A stretch of 27,544 nt of DNA, taken from the NCBI GenBank assembly GCA_041908065.1, contig JAYRGC010000046.1:1-27544 (forward strand), read 5' to 3'. The position numbers and the translations under genes are program-made. A model generated the notes under the pieces. The model made no database searches and was not told the DNA's origin. It saw only the letters and a program-made list of their open reading frames with translations. Shown in pieces: positions 14,391-22,486 of the stretch; within the stretch, counting starts at the first letter, position 1, and the number at the start of each line of letters is the position of its first letter. The stretch comes from JAYRGC01 sp041908065. Lineage in GTDB: Bacteria > Pseudomonadota > Alphaproteobacteria > UBA9219.

Positions 14391-14461
14391 GGAGTGGAGG
14401 GGCTCGAACCCGCAGCCTTCGGTTTTGGAGACCGACGCTCTACCAATTGAGCTACACTCCT
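14386..14461 (-). tRNA. tRNA-Trp (anticodon CCA)
   Basis: A 76-nt tRNA read on the minus strand. Acceptor stem AGGAGTG pairs with CACTCCT, discriminator G, and the CCA tail is encoded. The D-arm has GCTCAATTGGTAGAGC and the T-arm GCGGGTTCGAGCCCCT. The anticodon loop CTCCAAA gives CCA, reading UGG. It lies 72 bases before secE, the usual position of this tRNA. Confidence 0.97.
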
Positions 14462-14566
14462 GTGGCCGCGTCTTTTTGCCGCGCCGCTTACCTCTAAAAC
14501 ACGCCGCCCCGTCCGGCGTTGCCGCGCCGACAAAGAACAAGCGTAACTTTCAAGGATGGGGCGCAC

Positions 14567-14596
14567 CTTATACGATTTTTCGGACGAGTGCTACAA
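14567..14596 (-). promoter_or_regulatory. Candidate promoter for tRNA-Trp-secE-nusG-rquA
   Basis: On the minus strand: TTGTAG (-35), an 18-base spacer, TATAAG (-10), about 106 bases before tRNA-Trp. This is the best sigma-70-like match in the gap between the two tRNA genes. Confidence 0.4.
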
Positions 14597-14648
14597 GAAA
14601 CGCATTTGCTGGGTTAAATTGGTTAAAATATGGGGGGTGGCAGGATTA

Positions 14649-14722
14649 TGGAGCGGGTGAAGGGAATCGAACCCTCATAGCCAGCTTGGAAGGCTGGAGC
14701 TTTACCACTAAGCTACACCCGC
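14649..14722 (-). tRNA. tRNA-Gly (anticodon TCC)
   Basis: A 74-nt tRNA on the minus strand. Acceptor GCGGGTG pairs with CACCCGC, discriminator T, and CCA is encoded. The D-arm has GCTTAGTGGTAAAGC, the anticodon arm CCAGCCTTCCAAGCTGG (TCC), and the T-arm GAGGGTTCGATTCCCTT. In many proteobacteria tRNA-Gly lies just upstream of tuf and tRNA-Trp. Here the two tRNAs are 187 bases apart with no tuf between them. Confidence 0.97.
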
Positions 14723-14733
14723 ATGAGGCGAAG

Positions 14734-14762
14734 TTTTTACACCGTGTTCGCCTTTAACACAA
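14734..14762 (-). promoter_or_regulatory. Candidate promoter for tRNA-Gly
   Basis: On the minus strand: TTGTGT, a 17-base spacer, TAAAAA, ending about 11 bases before the mature tRNA 5' end. Spacing fits a tRNA promoter but both hexamers are only partial matches. Confidence 0.3.
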
Positions 14763-14797
14763 CCCGATTGAAGGCGCCAATGGCATAATTAGAGCAA

Positions 14798-16612
14798 TCA
14801 TGGGCGCGAAGTGGTTAATTTTTGCGGATCTAGTCCTAGATCCAACGCGCGTCTGGCATGGTATCCGGCGCGGTCTTTTTCGCCCGTAGCCTCGTAGATT
14901 TTGGCTAGGCCAAGGTGGTTTAGGGCATAGCTGGGATCGGTTTTTTCGCCGACGGCTAAATATTCCTTGGCGGCGGGGAAATCGCCTCTCGCCGCCGCGA
15001 GGCGTCCCGAGTTGTACCAGACGAAGCCGTCATTAGGGAAAGTCCGGCGCGCCAGATCCAGCCACTTTTCCGCCATCGCCATGTTGCCGCGCCGCTCCTC
15101 GGAAAACGATCCGCGTATCATCGCGGCAGCTCCGGTGCCTGTCGGGGAAATGGCGACGGCGCGGTTCAGGTACTCCAATGCCTCGGCGTCGCTCTCACGG
15201 TCGGATTCGATCATCGCCAGCGTGCCGAGGTTGAAGGCGGTCAGATCCGTCGCGTAAGGATTTTCCCGCAACCCCATAAGAACAAAGACAAAAGACGCGG
15301 CGGCGGCGACGACCAATCGCCGCCATTTTCTTTCCCTATAGGCTTGCATGGCCAGCGGCAATGCCGCTCCGGCCAGAGGTAACAGGAACACGACGACGGG
15401 CAGGCGGTAGCGATCGGTGACGTAGAAGGCCAGAACCGAGACCATATACGCGGCGGCCAGTGCCGCCGTAAGGCCGTTATACCTCCACTGTCGGCGGGTG
15501 AAGGCGGCGGCGGCGAAGGCGGCCAGCGCGGAAATCCATACGAACCCGGGCCACGGCCATGAAATTATCGTGTCGAAATTGCGGGAGATAAATCCCACGT
15601 CATAGTTATCGAAACTTTCGGCTCCGCTCCAGAACGCCAGAAATTTGTTTTTCAACAGCGTGGCTTCCGTGAACGGATTGGCGGCGGCGAAATCCAACGC
15701 GCGGCTTCGCCAATAGGCCGATATTTCCGACGGCTTGAGGGCGCGTCCCATGGCTTGCTCGGCCACCCATCTTGTCACGCGCTCCTCGTGTTCGGGGTCG
15801 GTCGATACCTCCGGCGGATATGAATTGCTGCCGTTGGCGGTGGGCGAATGCCCGATGTAAAGATTGAAGCCGTCGGTGTAGTTGATGGGGACGAAATCGT
15901 CGGCGGATAGATAATTGTGCAGCGTCGCGGGAAACACGCACAACGCCATGGCGGCCACGAAGGCGGCGGAATTGCGGGCGAAATCTTTGCCGGAACGTCG
16001 TCGAACATAGGCGAAGGCCACGATCGCCGGAGCCAGCAACAACACGTTGCCTCGCGTCAGAGCGGCCAGCCCCAGCATCGCCCCCGCCGCCGCGTAATCC
16101 CTCGCGCGGCCATTTTCTCCCCCGCGCAGCGCGAACAGCAGGAACAGCGACAGTAGCAGCAGGCACAGCGGCTCTTTCATCACCGGAGCCGAGTAGAACA
16201 CGAGGGGCAGCGACACGGCGGCCAGCGCGCCCGATATGGCGGCGGCCAATGCGCCCGATTCGCGATAAGTCACAAGCGCGATTATCGCCGCCGTCGCCGC
16301 GCCCAACAGCGCGTTGAACAGGCTGACCAACAGCAAGTCATGGCCGAACAGCCGATAAAACAGCCCCAAGACGTAGGGCAGCAGAGGGGATTGATAGAAC
16401 GCGGTCGAGCGCAGGAGCTTTCCCTCCGCTATTTCCCGCGCCCATTGGTCGTACACGGCGGCGTCGAGCAGCGGCGACGCGCCATAAGGCGTCAGGCTCC
16501 ATTCCATGGCGAAAACCGCCCTGATCCCGAACGCCAGCGCGAAAACGCCGACGGCTATGGCGGCGATGGGAATAGCAGATGGCGGAGAGGGATGAGAGAT
16601 GTGGGACGACAT
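14798..16612 (-). CDS. GT-C family membrane glycosyltransferase with C-terminal TPR-like repeats
   Basis: A 604-residue polytopic inner-membrane protein of the PMT/ArnT-like (GT-C) superfamily, which transfers sugars from polyprenyl-phosphate donors on the periplasmic side. TM1 spans about 14-36. The first periplasmic loop holds the acidic motif LLDAAVYDQWA (D50, D55) expected of GT-C catalysis. About ten further hydrophobic helices extend to roughly 445. Residues about 455-600 form a soluble tail with TPR-like helices (EALEYLNRAVAISP, MAEKWLDLARRTFP, AAKEYLAVGEKTDPSYALNH, GYHARRALDLGLDP). The start at 16612 avoids translating the repeat upstream, but no good ribosome-binding site is seen. 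Substrate is unknown. It is alone between tRNA-Gly and ilvD with no polysaccharide cluster. Confidence 0.8.
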   Translation of the reverse strand: MSSHISHPSPPSAIPIAAIAVGVFALAFGIRAVFAMEWSLTPYGASPLLDAAVYDQWAREIAEGKLLRSTAFYQSPLLPYVLGLFYRLFGHDLLLVSLFNALLGAATAAIIALVTYRESGALAAAISGALAAVSLPLVFYSAPVMKEPLCLLLLSLFLLFALRGGENGRARDYAAAGAMLGLAALTRGNVLLLAPAIVAFAYVRRRSGKDFARNSAAFVAAMALCVFPATLHNYLSADDFVPINYTDGFNLYIGHSPTANGSNSYPPEVSTDPEHEERVTRWVAEQAMGRALKPSEISAYWRSRALDFAAANPFTEATLLKNKFLAFWSGAESFDNYDVGFISRNFDTIISWPWPGFVWISALAAFAAAAFTRRQWRYNGLTAALAAAYMVSVLAFYVTDRYRLPVVVFLLPLAGAALPLAMQAYRERKWRRLVVAAAASFVFVLMGLRENPYATDLTAFNLGTLAMIESDRESDAEALEYLNRAVAISPTGTGAAAMIRGSFSEERRGNMAMAEKWLDLARRTFPNDGFVWYNSGRLAAARGDFPAAKEYLAVGEKTDPSYALNHLGLAKIYEATGEKDRAGYHARRALDLGLDPQKLTTSRP

Positions 16613-16623
16613 TTGGGGATGAT

Positions 16624-16871
16624 CTTTTATGCAAAACGTGGGGGGATTGCCTTCCCAAAGAAGGGGTGTCAATTGCGAAGTATACGGCCAAAAGTTGTCA
16701 TTGCGAGCGTCGCCCTTGCGACGCGAAGCAATCCAGAGTTATGGAGCAACGGCACTGGATTGCTTCGCCGCCCGACAGCGTTCAACGCTGTCCAAACCAA
16801 AGAGTGGCGGCTCGCAATGACGGCCTTTGGCCGTAACTTCGCAAATGACGGCACTTGGCTGTAACTTCGCT
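16624..16871. mobile_element. Palindromic element copy D
   Basis: The left end CTTTTATGCAAAACGTG (16624-16640) matches the family terminus at 14 of 17 positions. The core 16697-16821 is copy A in reverse orientation: GTCATTGCGAGCG, the arms GCGAAGCAATCCAG and CTGGATTGCTTCGC, the GACAGCGTTCAACGCTGTC hairpin, and GGCGGCTCGCAATGAC. Around the core, an outer pair (GAAGTATACGGCC on the left, GGCCGTAACTTCGC on the right) carries the same unit that is tandemly repeated in copy C. No right terminal repeat is recognisable before ilvD ends. The repeat fills the gap between ilvD and the glycosyltransferase gene. Confidence 0.7.
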
Positions 16872-16883
16872 TTCTTTTGAACC

Positions 16884-18605
16884 CTATATATCCCCGTAAA
16901 CGTGCGTTTCCGCCTTCGCGCCCGGGTGGGTGACCGCGCCCTTGTCGGCATCGCCGACGGTTTGGGCGTAACGCCATAACGCTCCGGACTGGAAGTCGTT
17001 GCGCCGCGGCTGCCAAGCCTTGCGGCGGCGTTCCAGCTCGGCGTCGTCCAATTCGACCGTCAGTGTTCCGGCTTCGGCGTCCAGCACGATTGTGTCCCCG
17101 TCGCGCACAAGGGCTATGGCCCCGCCCACGGCGGCTTCCGGCCCCACATGTCCGACGCAAAAGCCGCGCGTAGCGCCGGAAAAACGTCCGTCGGTTATCA
17201 GCGCGACCTTGTCGCCTGCGCCTTGGCCGTACAACGCCGCCGTGGTGGAGAGCATCTCGCGCATTCCCGGGCCGCCGCGCGGGCCTTCATAGCGGATGAC
17301 GATGACGTCGCCCTCCTTGTACTCGCGGCGTTCCACGGCGCGGAAGGCGTCTTCTTCGCAGTCGAAACACCTTGCGGTTCCACGGAATTGCAGCTTTTTC
17401 ATCCCCGCCACCTTGACGATCGCCCCCTGCGGCGCGAGGTTGCCTTTTAACCCCACCACGCCTCCGGTAGGCGACAGCGGTTTGGAAGTCGGTAAAATCA
17501 CGTCCTGCCCCGTGGGGAACTTCACGTCACGCAGGTTCTCCGCGATGGTTTTTCCGGTGACGGTCAGGCAATCGCCGTGCAGAAATCCGCCGTCCAGCAA
17601 AGCCTTCATCAGTATAGGCACACCGCCCACCTCGAACATGTCCTTGGCGACGTAGCGTCCGGCCGGTTTCAGATCCGCGATGTATGGCGTGCGTTTGAAC
17701 ACCTCGCACACGTCCGACAAGTCGAAGTCTATTCCGGCTTCGTGGGCTAGGGCGGGCAGGTGCAATCCGGCGTTGGTCGATCCGCCCGAGGCGGCCACCA
17801 CCGTGGCGGCGTTTTCAAGTGCCTTGCGCGTCACGATGTCGCGCGGACGCAGCCCCGTCTTTATCAGCTCCATCACGGCGCGTCCCGAAGCCACGGCGTA
17901 TTCGTCGCGGGTTTCATAGGGCGCGGGCGCGCCCGCCGAGCCGGGCAACGCCAGCCCGATAGCCTCGGATACGCAGGCCATGGTGTTGGCGGTGAACTGG
18001 CCGCCGCACGATCCCGACGACGGGCAGGCGACGCATTCCAATTCATGCAAATCTTTTTCCGACATTTTTCCGGCGGCGTGGCTGCCCACGGCCTCGAACA
18101 CGTCTTGCACCGTCACGTCCTTGCCGTGAAACTTGCCGGGCAGGATGGAGCCGCCGTACATGAATACCGAAGGCACGTTCAACCGCACCATCGCCATCAT
18201 CAGTCCGGGCAGCGACTTGTCGCATCCGGCGATGCCGACCATCGCGTCATAGCAATGCCCGCGCATGGTAAGTTCGACCGAGTCGGCGATGACGTCGCGG
18301 CTGGCCAGAGAGGATTTCATCCCCTGATGCCCCATGGCGATGCCGTCGGTGACGGAAATGGTGGTGAACTCGCGCGGAGTGCCGTCTCCGGCTTTCACGC
18401 CTTTCTTGGCCGCCTGCGCCTGCCGCGACAGGGCGATGTTGCAGGGCGCGGCTTCGTTCCAGCAGGTGACGACGCCGACGAAAGGCTGGGCGATTTCCTC
18501 CTCGGTCAGCCCCATGGCGTAGTAGTACGACCGATGCGGAGCGCGTTCCGGTCCCACGGAGACGTGGCGGCTCGGCAGTTTGCTTTTGTCCCATTTATAG
18601 GTCAT
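16884..18605 (-). CDS. ilvD: Dihydroxy-acid dehydratase
   Basis: A 573-residue IlvD/Edd-family dehydratase. It removes water from 2,3-dihydroxy-isovalerate and 2,3-dihydroxy-3-methylvalerate in valine and isoleucine synthesis. Candidate iron-sulfur cysteines are C55 (TCWNEAAPC), C128 (GCDKSLPG, with K130 the likely carbamylated lysine) and C200 (CPSSGSCGGQF). The C-terminal half has GRFSGATRGFCVGHVGPEAA. The ATG at 18605 follows GGGGG at 6 bases. Length fits the family. It stands apart from ilvB-ilvH, 5.4 kb away on the same strand. A TATAAC hexamer (18634-18629, minus) could be its -10 but lacks a convincing -35. IlvD rather than the sugar-acid dehydratase Edd is favoured by overall motif agreement. 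Confidence 0.96.
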   Translation of the reverse strand: MTYKWDKSKLPSRHVSVGPERAPHRSYYYAMGLTEEEIAQPFVGVVTCWNEAAPCNIALSRQAQAAKKGVKAGDGTPREFTTISVTDGIAMGHQGMKSSLASRDVIADSVELTMRGHCYDAMVGIAGCDKSLPGLMMAMVRLNVPSVFMYGGSILPGKFHGKDVTVQDVFEAVGSHAAGKMSEKDLHELECVACPSSGSCGGQFTANTMACVSEAIGLALPGSAGAPAPYETRDEYAVASGRAVMELIKTGLRPRDIVTRKALENAATVVAASGGSTNAGLHLPALAHEAGIDFDLSDVCEVFKRTPYIADLKPAGRYVAKDMFEVGGVPILMKALLDGGFLHGDCLTVTGKTIAENLRDVKFPTGQDVILPTSKPLSPTGGVVGLKGNLAPQGAIVKVAGMKKLQFRGTARCFDCEEDAFRAVERREYKEGDVIVIRYEGPRGGPGMREMLSTTAALYGQGAGDKVALITDGRFSGATRGFCVGHVGPEAAVGGAIALVRDGDTIVLDAEAGTLTVELDDAELERRRKAWQPRRNDFQSGALWRYAQTVGDADKGAVTHPGAKAETHVYGDI

Positions 18606-18656
18606 GGCACGCCCCCTTTTGTTAACTAGTTATAATTGCACTTGGAGTCATCTACC

Positions 18657-18776
18657 CTAATTACGGCCAAAGGCCGTCATTGCGAGCGAAGCGAAGCAAT
18701 CCAGAGTTGCTAGACACAACAGATTGTAATTGTTCTGGATTGCTTCGGGGCATGAAGAATGCCCCTCGCAATGACA
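18657..18776. repeat. Palindromic element copy E
   Basis: The core 18676-18775 has GTCATTGCGAG at the left and CTCGCAATGAC at the right, with the inner arms CGAAGCAATCCAG and CTGGATTGCTTCG and a terminal hairpin GGGGCATGAAGAATGCCCC. It is preceded by TTACGGCCAAAGGCC, the unit expanded in copy C. No terminal repeats are seen, so it is a shorter form. It ends 5 bases from the hpnA stop codon. Confidence 0.75.
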
Positions 18777-18780
18777 TCTT

Positions 18781-19782
18781 TCAGCAATACCCGTTTTCCT
18801 TAAACCATGCCACTGCGTCTTTGATGGCTTCGCGGGCGGGGCGGTGGGAATAACCCAGTTCTTTTTCCGCTTTGGCCGACGAAAAGAACATTTTCTTGCG
18901 CGACATCCGCAAGGCGTCAACGGTCAGCAGCGGCTCGCGTCCGGTCAGGCGGGCGAACGCCTCGGCCACAATGGCCAAAGGATAAAGCGGGGCGCGGGGC
19001 AGCTCCAATGCCGGAGGCTTGCCGCCTGATATTTCTGCCACGACTTTAAGTATTTCGCCTAACCCCAAGTTTTCCCCGCCTAAAATATATCTCTCGCCGA
19101 TCTTCCCTTTGTCGTAGGCCAGCAGGTGTCCTTCCGCCACGTCGTCCACATGGACGACGTTAAGTCCGGTATCGACGTAGGCCGGCATCCGTCCCTTGAC
19201 GGCCTCGGTGATGATGCGACCGGTGGGGGTGGGCTTGACGTCGCGGGGGCCGATGGGGGTGGAGGGGTTGACGACGACGCAAGGCAGCCCGTGGCTGCGG
19301 ATCATGCGCCGGACTTCCTGTTCGGCCAGAAACTTGGAGCGTTTATAGATCCCTGTCATATCGGCGATGGAGGAGGGCGCGTTTTCGTCGGCGGGTGCGC
19401 CGTCGCCTTTGCCGCCGAGCGTGGCGACCGAGCTGGTATAGACGACGCGCTTTACTCCGGCATCCAACGCCGCCTCCATCAGGGCGCGGGAGCCGTCCAC
19501 GTTAATGCGGTGCATGGCGGCCGCGTCCGGCACCCATATCCTGTAATCGGCGGCGACGTGAAAAAGGCCGTCGCAGCCCCTAAGGCGTTCCCGCCATGCT
19601 TCCGGCTTCGCTAAATCGCCTTCGACGATCTCCAGATCGGGAATGTCGGCGAGATTGCGCCTATCGCCGCCCGTCCGCGCCAAGGCCAACAGCCGTGCCC
19701 CGCGCTCGGACAGCTTTCGCGCTACGGCTGAACCCACGAAGCCGGTGGCTCCGGTGATGAAGATGGTTTGTCGGCTTGTCAT
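18781..19782 (-). CDS. hpnA: Hopanoid-associated sugar epimerase HpnA (NAD-dependent, extended SDR)
   Basis: A 333-residue extended short-chain dehydrogenase/reductase. The Rossmann motif TGATGFVG is at 10-17, the serine pair at 117-118 (YTSSVATLGG), and the catalytic YKRSK at 146-150. NPSTPIGPRDVKPTPTGRII and the ERYILGGEN block are characteristic of HpnA, which is associated with hopanoid side-chain sugar chemistry. The start at 19782 gives the family length; a longer frame from 19854 adds a basic stretch unlike the family. No other hopanoid genes are nearby, so the substrate cannot be confirmed from context. A dihydroflavonol-reductase-like SDR is the alternative. metG is divergent, with 115 bases between the start codons. 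Confidence 0.82.
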   Translation of the reverse strand: MTSRQTIFITGATGFVGSAVARKLSERGARLLALARTGGDRRNLADIPDLEIVEGDLAKPEAWRERLRGCDGLFHVAADYRIWVPDAAAMHRINVDGSRALMEAALDAGVKRVVYTSSVATLGGKGDGAPADENAPSSIADMTGIYKRSKFLAEQEVRRMIRSHGLPCVVVNPSTPIGPRDVKPTPTGRIITEAVKGRMPAYVDTGLNVVHVDDVAEGHLLAYDKGKIGERYILGGENLGLGEILKVVAEISGGKPPALELPRAPLYPLAIVAEAFARLTGREPLLTVDALRMSRKKMFFSSAKAEKELGYSHRPAREAIKDAVAWFKENGYC

Positions 19783-19825
19783 GGGCGGGAATATACCCGC
19801 ACTTCGCCGCCTACGGCAAACGGGT

Positions 19826-19854
19826 TTGAGATAGGGGCGGTTTCTTGGTATCAC
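19826..19854 (+). promoter_or_regulatory. Candidate metG promoter
   Basis: TTGAGA (19826-19831), a 17-base spacer, and TATCAC (19849-19854), 44 bases before the metG start codon. Confidence 0.4.
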
Positions 19855-19897
19855 TGACCCCGCGCTTTAATCGCATTCGGCGGCAAAGGAAATGGAC

Positions 19898-21430
19898 ATG
19901 AAACCCCGTTACTACATCACCACTCCGATTTTTTACGTCAACGACGTGCCGCATATCGGCCATGCCTATACCTCTGTCGCTTGCGACGTCATGGCGCGAT
20001 TCAAGCGTTTGGACGGCTTCGAGGTGATGTTTTTGACCGGCACGGACGAACACGGGCAGAAGGTGGCCAAATCGGCTTCAGCCGCCGGAATAGCTCCCAA
20101 GGATTTCACCGACAAGGTGTCGCAGAACTTCCGCGACATGGGCAAATCGCTGGGGCTGTCCAACGACGATTTTATCCGCACCACCGAGCCTCGGCATTAC
20201 CGCGCCTGCGAGGCGATATGGAACGAGCTGGTGAAGCGCGGCGAGATTTATTTGGGTAAATACGCGGGGTGGTACGCCGTGCGCGACGAGGCTTTTTACG
20301 GCGAGGACGAGCTTACGACCAATCCGGCGGGCAAGAAAATCGCGCCATCGGGCGCGGAGTGCGAATGGGTGGAGGAGCCTAGTTATTTCTTCAAGCTTTC
20401 GGAATGGGGCGATCGGTTGTTGGATTACTACGAACGCCACCCCGATTTCATCCTGCCGCTCAACCGCCGCAACGAGGTCACCAGTTTCGTCAAATCCGGC
20501 ATGAGGGATTTGTCGGTTTCCCGCGCCACGCTGACGTGGGGCGTGCCGGTCCCGGGCGATCCCAAGCACGTCATGTATGTGTGGCTGGACGCGCTAACCA
20601 ACTACATCACCGCCGCCGGATACCCCGACACGGAATCCGCCGGATACAAGCGATTCTGGCCTGCCGATCTGCACATGGTGGGCAAGGATATCCTGCGCTT
20701 TCACGCCATTTACTGGCCGGCGTTCCTGATGGCGGCTGGGTTGGAGCCGCCGCGCCGCGTGTTCGCGCACGGGTGGTGGACGAACGAGGGGCAGAAAATC
20801 TCCAAGTCGCTGGGCAACGTCATCGATCCGCTGGAGCTGGTCTCCACCTATGGATTGGATCAGACCCGCTATTTCGTGATGCGCGAGGTTCCGTTCGGCA
20901 ACGACGGGGATTTCTCTCGCGCCGCCATCGCCCACCGCATCAACGGGGATTTGGCCAACGCGCTTGGCAATCTGGCGCAGCGTTCGTTGTCGCTCATCGC
21001 CAAGAATTGCGACGGCAAGGTGCCGACGCCAGCATCCTTCAACGCCGACGACAAGGCATTGCTGGACGCCGCCAAGGGGCTTTTGGCGGCTGTGCGGCAA
21101 GACATGGACGTTCAGGCCTTTCACAAGGCGCTTGACAAGATTTGGGGCGTTATCGGCGACGCCAACCGCTATGTGGATCAACAAGCCCCGTGGGCGTTGA
21201 AAAAGACCGACATCGTCCGCATGGCGACCGTCTTGTACGTTCTGGCGGAGGTTTTGCGCCGATTGGCCATCATCATCCAGCCGTTCATGCCGGAATCCAT
21301 GAACAAGCTGTTGGATCAGCTTGGCGTTCCGCCGACCGCCCGCGATTTCGCGGCGTTGGGCGACGGTTCTGAGCTGAAGCCGGAATCCGAATTGCCGCCG
21401 CCGACAGGATTGTTTCCCAGAGTTTCCTAG
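19898..21430 (+). CDS. metG: Methionyl-tRNA synthetase
   Basis: A 510-residue class I aminoacyl-tRNA synthetase that charges tRNA-Met. The HIGH motif is at 19-22 (VPHIGHAYTS) and the KMSKS-type motif is KISKS at 300-304. The tRNA-binding helical domain follows (WALKKTD, then ADANRYVDQQAPW-type residues). The connective-peptide cysteine knuckles are absent (YAVRDEAFYGEDEL), as in the zinc-free form. There is no C-terminal EMAP-like domain, so this is the short form. The ATG at 19898 is preferred because AAAGGA lies 7 bases upstream; the ATG at 19892 is only one base from it. hpnA is divergent. Confidence 0.97.
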   Translation: MKPRYYITTPIFYVNDVPHIGHAYTSVACDVMARFKRLDGFEVMFLTGTDEHGQKVAKSASAAGIAPKDFTDKVSQNFRDMGKSLGLSNDDFIRTTEPRHYRACEAIWNELVKRGEIYLGKYAGWYAVRDEAFYGEDELTTNPAGKKIAPSGAECEWVEEPSYFFKLSEWGDRLLDYYERHPDFILPLNRRNEVTSFVKSGMRDLSVSRATLTWGVPVPGDPKHVMYVWLDALTNYITAAGYPDTESAGYKRFWPADLHMVGKDILRFHAIYWPAFLMAAGLEPPRRVFAHGWWTNEGQKISKSLGNVIDPLELVSTYGLDQTRYFVMREVPFGNDGDFSRAAIAHRINGDLANALGNLAQRSLSLIAKNCDGKVPTPASFNADDKALLDAAKGLLAAVRQDMDVQAFHKALDKIWGVIGDANRYVDQQAPWALKKTDIVRMATVLYVLAEVLRRLAIIIQPFMPESMNKLLDQLGVPPTARDFAALGDGSELKPESELPPPTGLFPRVS

Positions 21431-21468
21431 CGTCGGGCTAAAACCGGCATAAACCGCAAAAAACGCTA

Positions 21469-21497
21469 TTGCGATTGTGAGCGTATGCCACTAGATT
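21469..21497 (+). promoter_or_regulatory. Candidate promoter for tRNA-Asn
   Basis: TTGCGA (21469-21474), a 17-base spacer, and TAGATT (21492-21497), 9 bases before the mature tRNA. Confidence 0.4.
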
Positions 21498-21506
21498 GCG
21501 GGCGTT

Positions 21507-21582
21507 TCCCCGGTAGCTCAGTCGGTAGAGCAGGTGACTGTTAATCACCGGGTCGGCGGTTCGAGCCCGTCCCGGGGAGCCA
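21507..21582 (+). tRNA. tRNA-Asn (anticodon GTT)
   Basis: A 76-nt tRNA. Acceptor TCCCCGG (21507-21513) pairs with CCGGGGA (21572-21578), discriminator G, and CCA is encoded (21580-21582). The D-arm has GCTCAGTCGGTAGAGC, the anticodon loop CTGTTAA gives GTT, and the T-arm is GGCGGTTCGAGCCCGTC. A long frame starting inside it is a read-through of the downstream Nudix gene. Confidence 0.97.
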
Positions 21583-21605
21583 TAACGCAAGGCGTTCAAA
21601 GGCGC

Positions 21606-22235
21606 ATGTCACCTAAGAAATTCGAAATAAAAGAGCGGGAAGCCCTTTTTCAGGGCTATTTCCGCGTCGACCGCTTTCATGTCCGCCACGAACGTTTCGA
21701 CGGCAAGTGGAGCGGCGTGATGACCCGCGAGGTATTCGATCGCGGCAACATGTGCGCCGCCGTCCTGCCGTTCGATCCCTTGCACGATCGCGTGGTCTTG
21801 ATAGAGCAGTTCAGGGCCGGAGCTTTGGCGCGAGGCGAGGATCCGTGGCTGCTGGAATTGGTGGCTGGCGTGGTCGAATCCGGAGAAAACGGAGCCTCGA
21901 CCGTAAGGCGGGAAGCCGTGGAGGAGGCCGGATGCGAGGTGACGGATTTGCAGCTCATAGCCTCGTATTATCCTAGCCCCGGGTGCATGTCGGAATACAC
22001 CGAGCTTTACGCCGGTCGCACCACAGCCCCGGAGGACGGGATAATTCGCGGCGTGGCCGCCGAGGGAGAGGACATCCGCGTCCATGTGATGGACGCTTCC
22101 AAGGCCATCAGCCTGCTTTACGCCGGAAGATTGCGCGATTCGGCTAGTCTTATCGCCATGAATTGGTTCGCCCTCCATCATACCGAGCTGCGGAGCCGCT
22201 GGCTGGTCAGCGATGCCAGTATGCCCATAATATGA
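21606..22235 (+). CDS. Nudix hydrolase, ADP-ribose pyrophosphatase type
   Basis: A 209-residue Nudix hydrolase close to NudF/ADP-ribose pyrophosphatase, which cleaves ADP-ribose to AMP and ribose-5-phosphate. The full Nudix box is at 88-110 (GVVESGENGASTVRREAVEE, then AGC), with E103, E106 and E107 as the magnesium-binding glutamates. The N-terminal VVLIEQFRAGAL (63-74) and SYYPSPGCMSEYTELYAG are typical of this subgroup, in which a proline lies downstream of the box. The ATG at 21606 follows CAAAGG at 5 bases. It lies 23 bases after tRNA-Asn and may share its transcript. Exact substrate is inferred from the subgroup. Confidence 0.9.
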   Translation: MSPKKFEIKEREALFQGYFRVDRFHVRHERFDGKWSGVMTREVFDRGNMCAAVLPFDPLHDRVVLIEQFRAGALARGEDPWLLELVAGVVESGENGASTVRREAVEEAGCEVTDLQLIASYYPSPGCMSEYTELYAGRTTAPEDGIIRGVAAEGEDIRVHVMDASKAISLLYAGRLRDSASLIAMNWFALHHTELRSRWLVSDASMPII

Positions 22236-22486
22236 AGGCCTTGATTCGTAATCGAAACTAATATCGAGAAAAAGGCTTGATTTTGGCGGAAAGCCGTACG
22301 AGCATAGCCCGCCTTTGTCCAACGGCGTTAACCAAGGTATGGAAGCCGGTTCTGGACTTGCGGATAGAGCTGTTCTTCGTGTGGTGGACAGCCTCGGTTT
22401 TCCGGCGATAGCGTTCGCGTCTCCGGCTTTGCCCTTCCGCCATATCTCTTAATGTTTTGTCGGCAACGATCTCAGGACGGTTTTGC

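Noticed and set aside
21534..21605. An upstream start for the Nudix protein
   Set aside because: The extension is read from tRNA-Asn. The ATG at 21606 has a ribosome-binding site and starts the conserved region.
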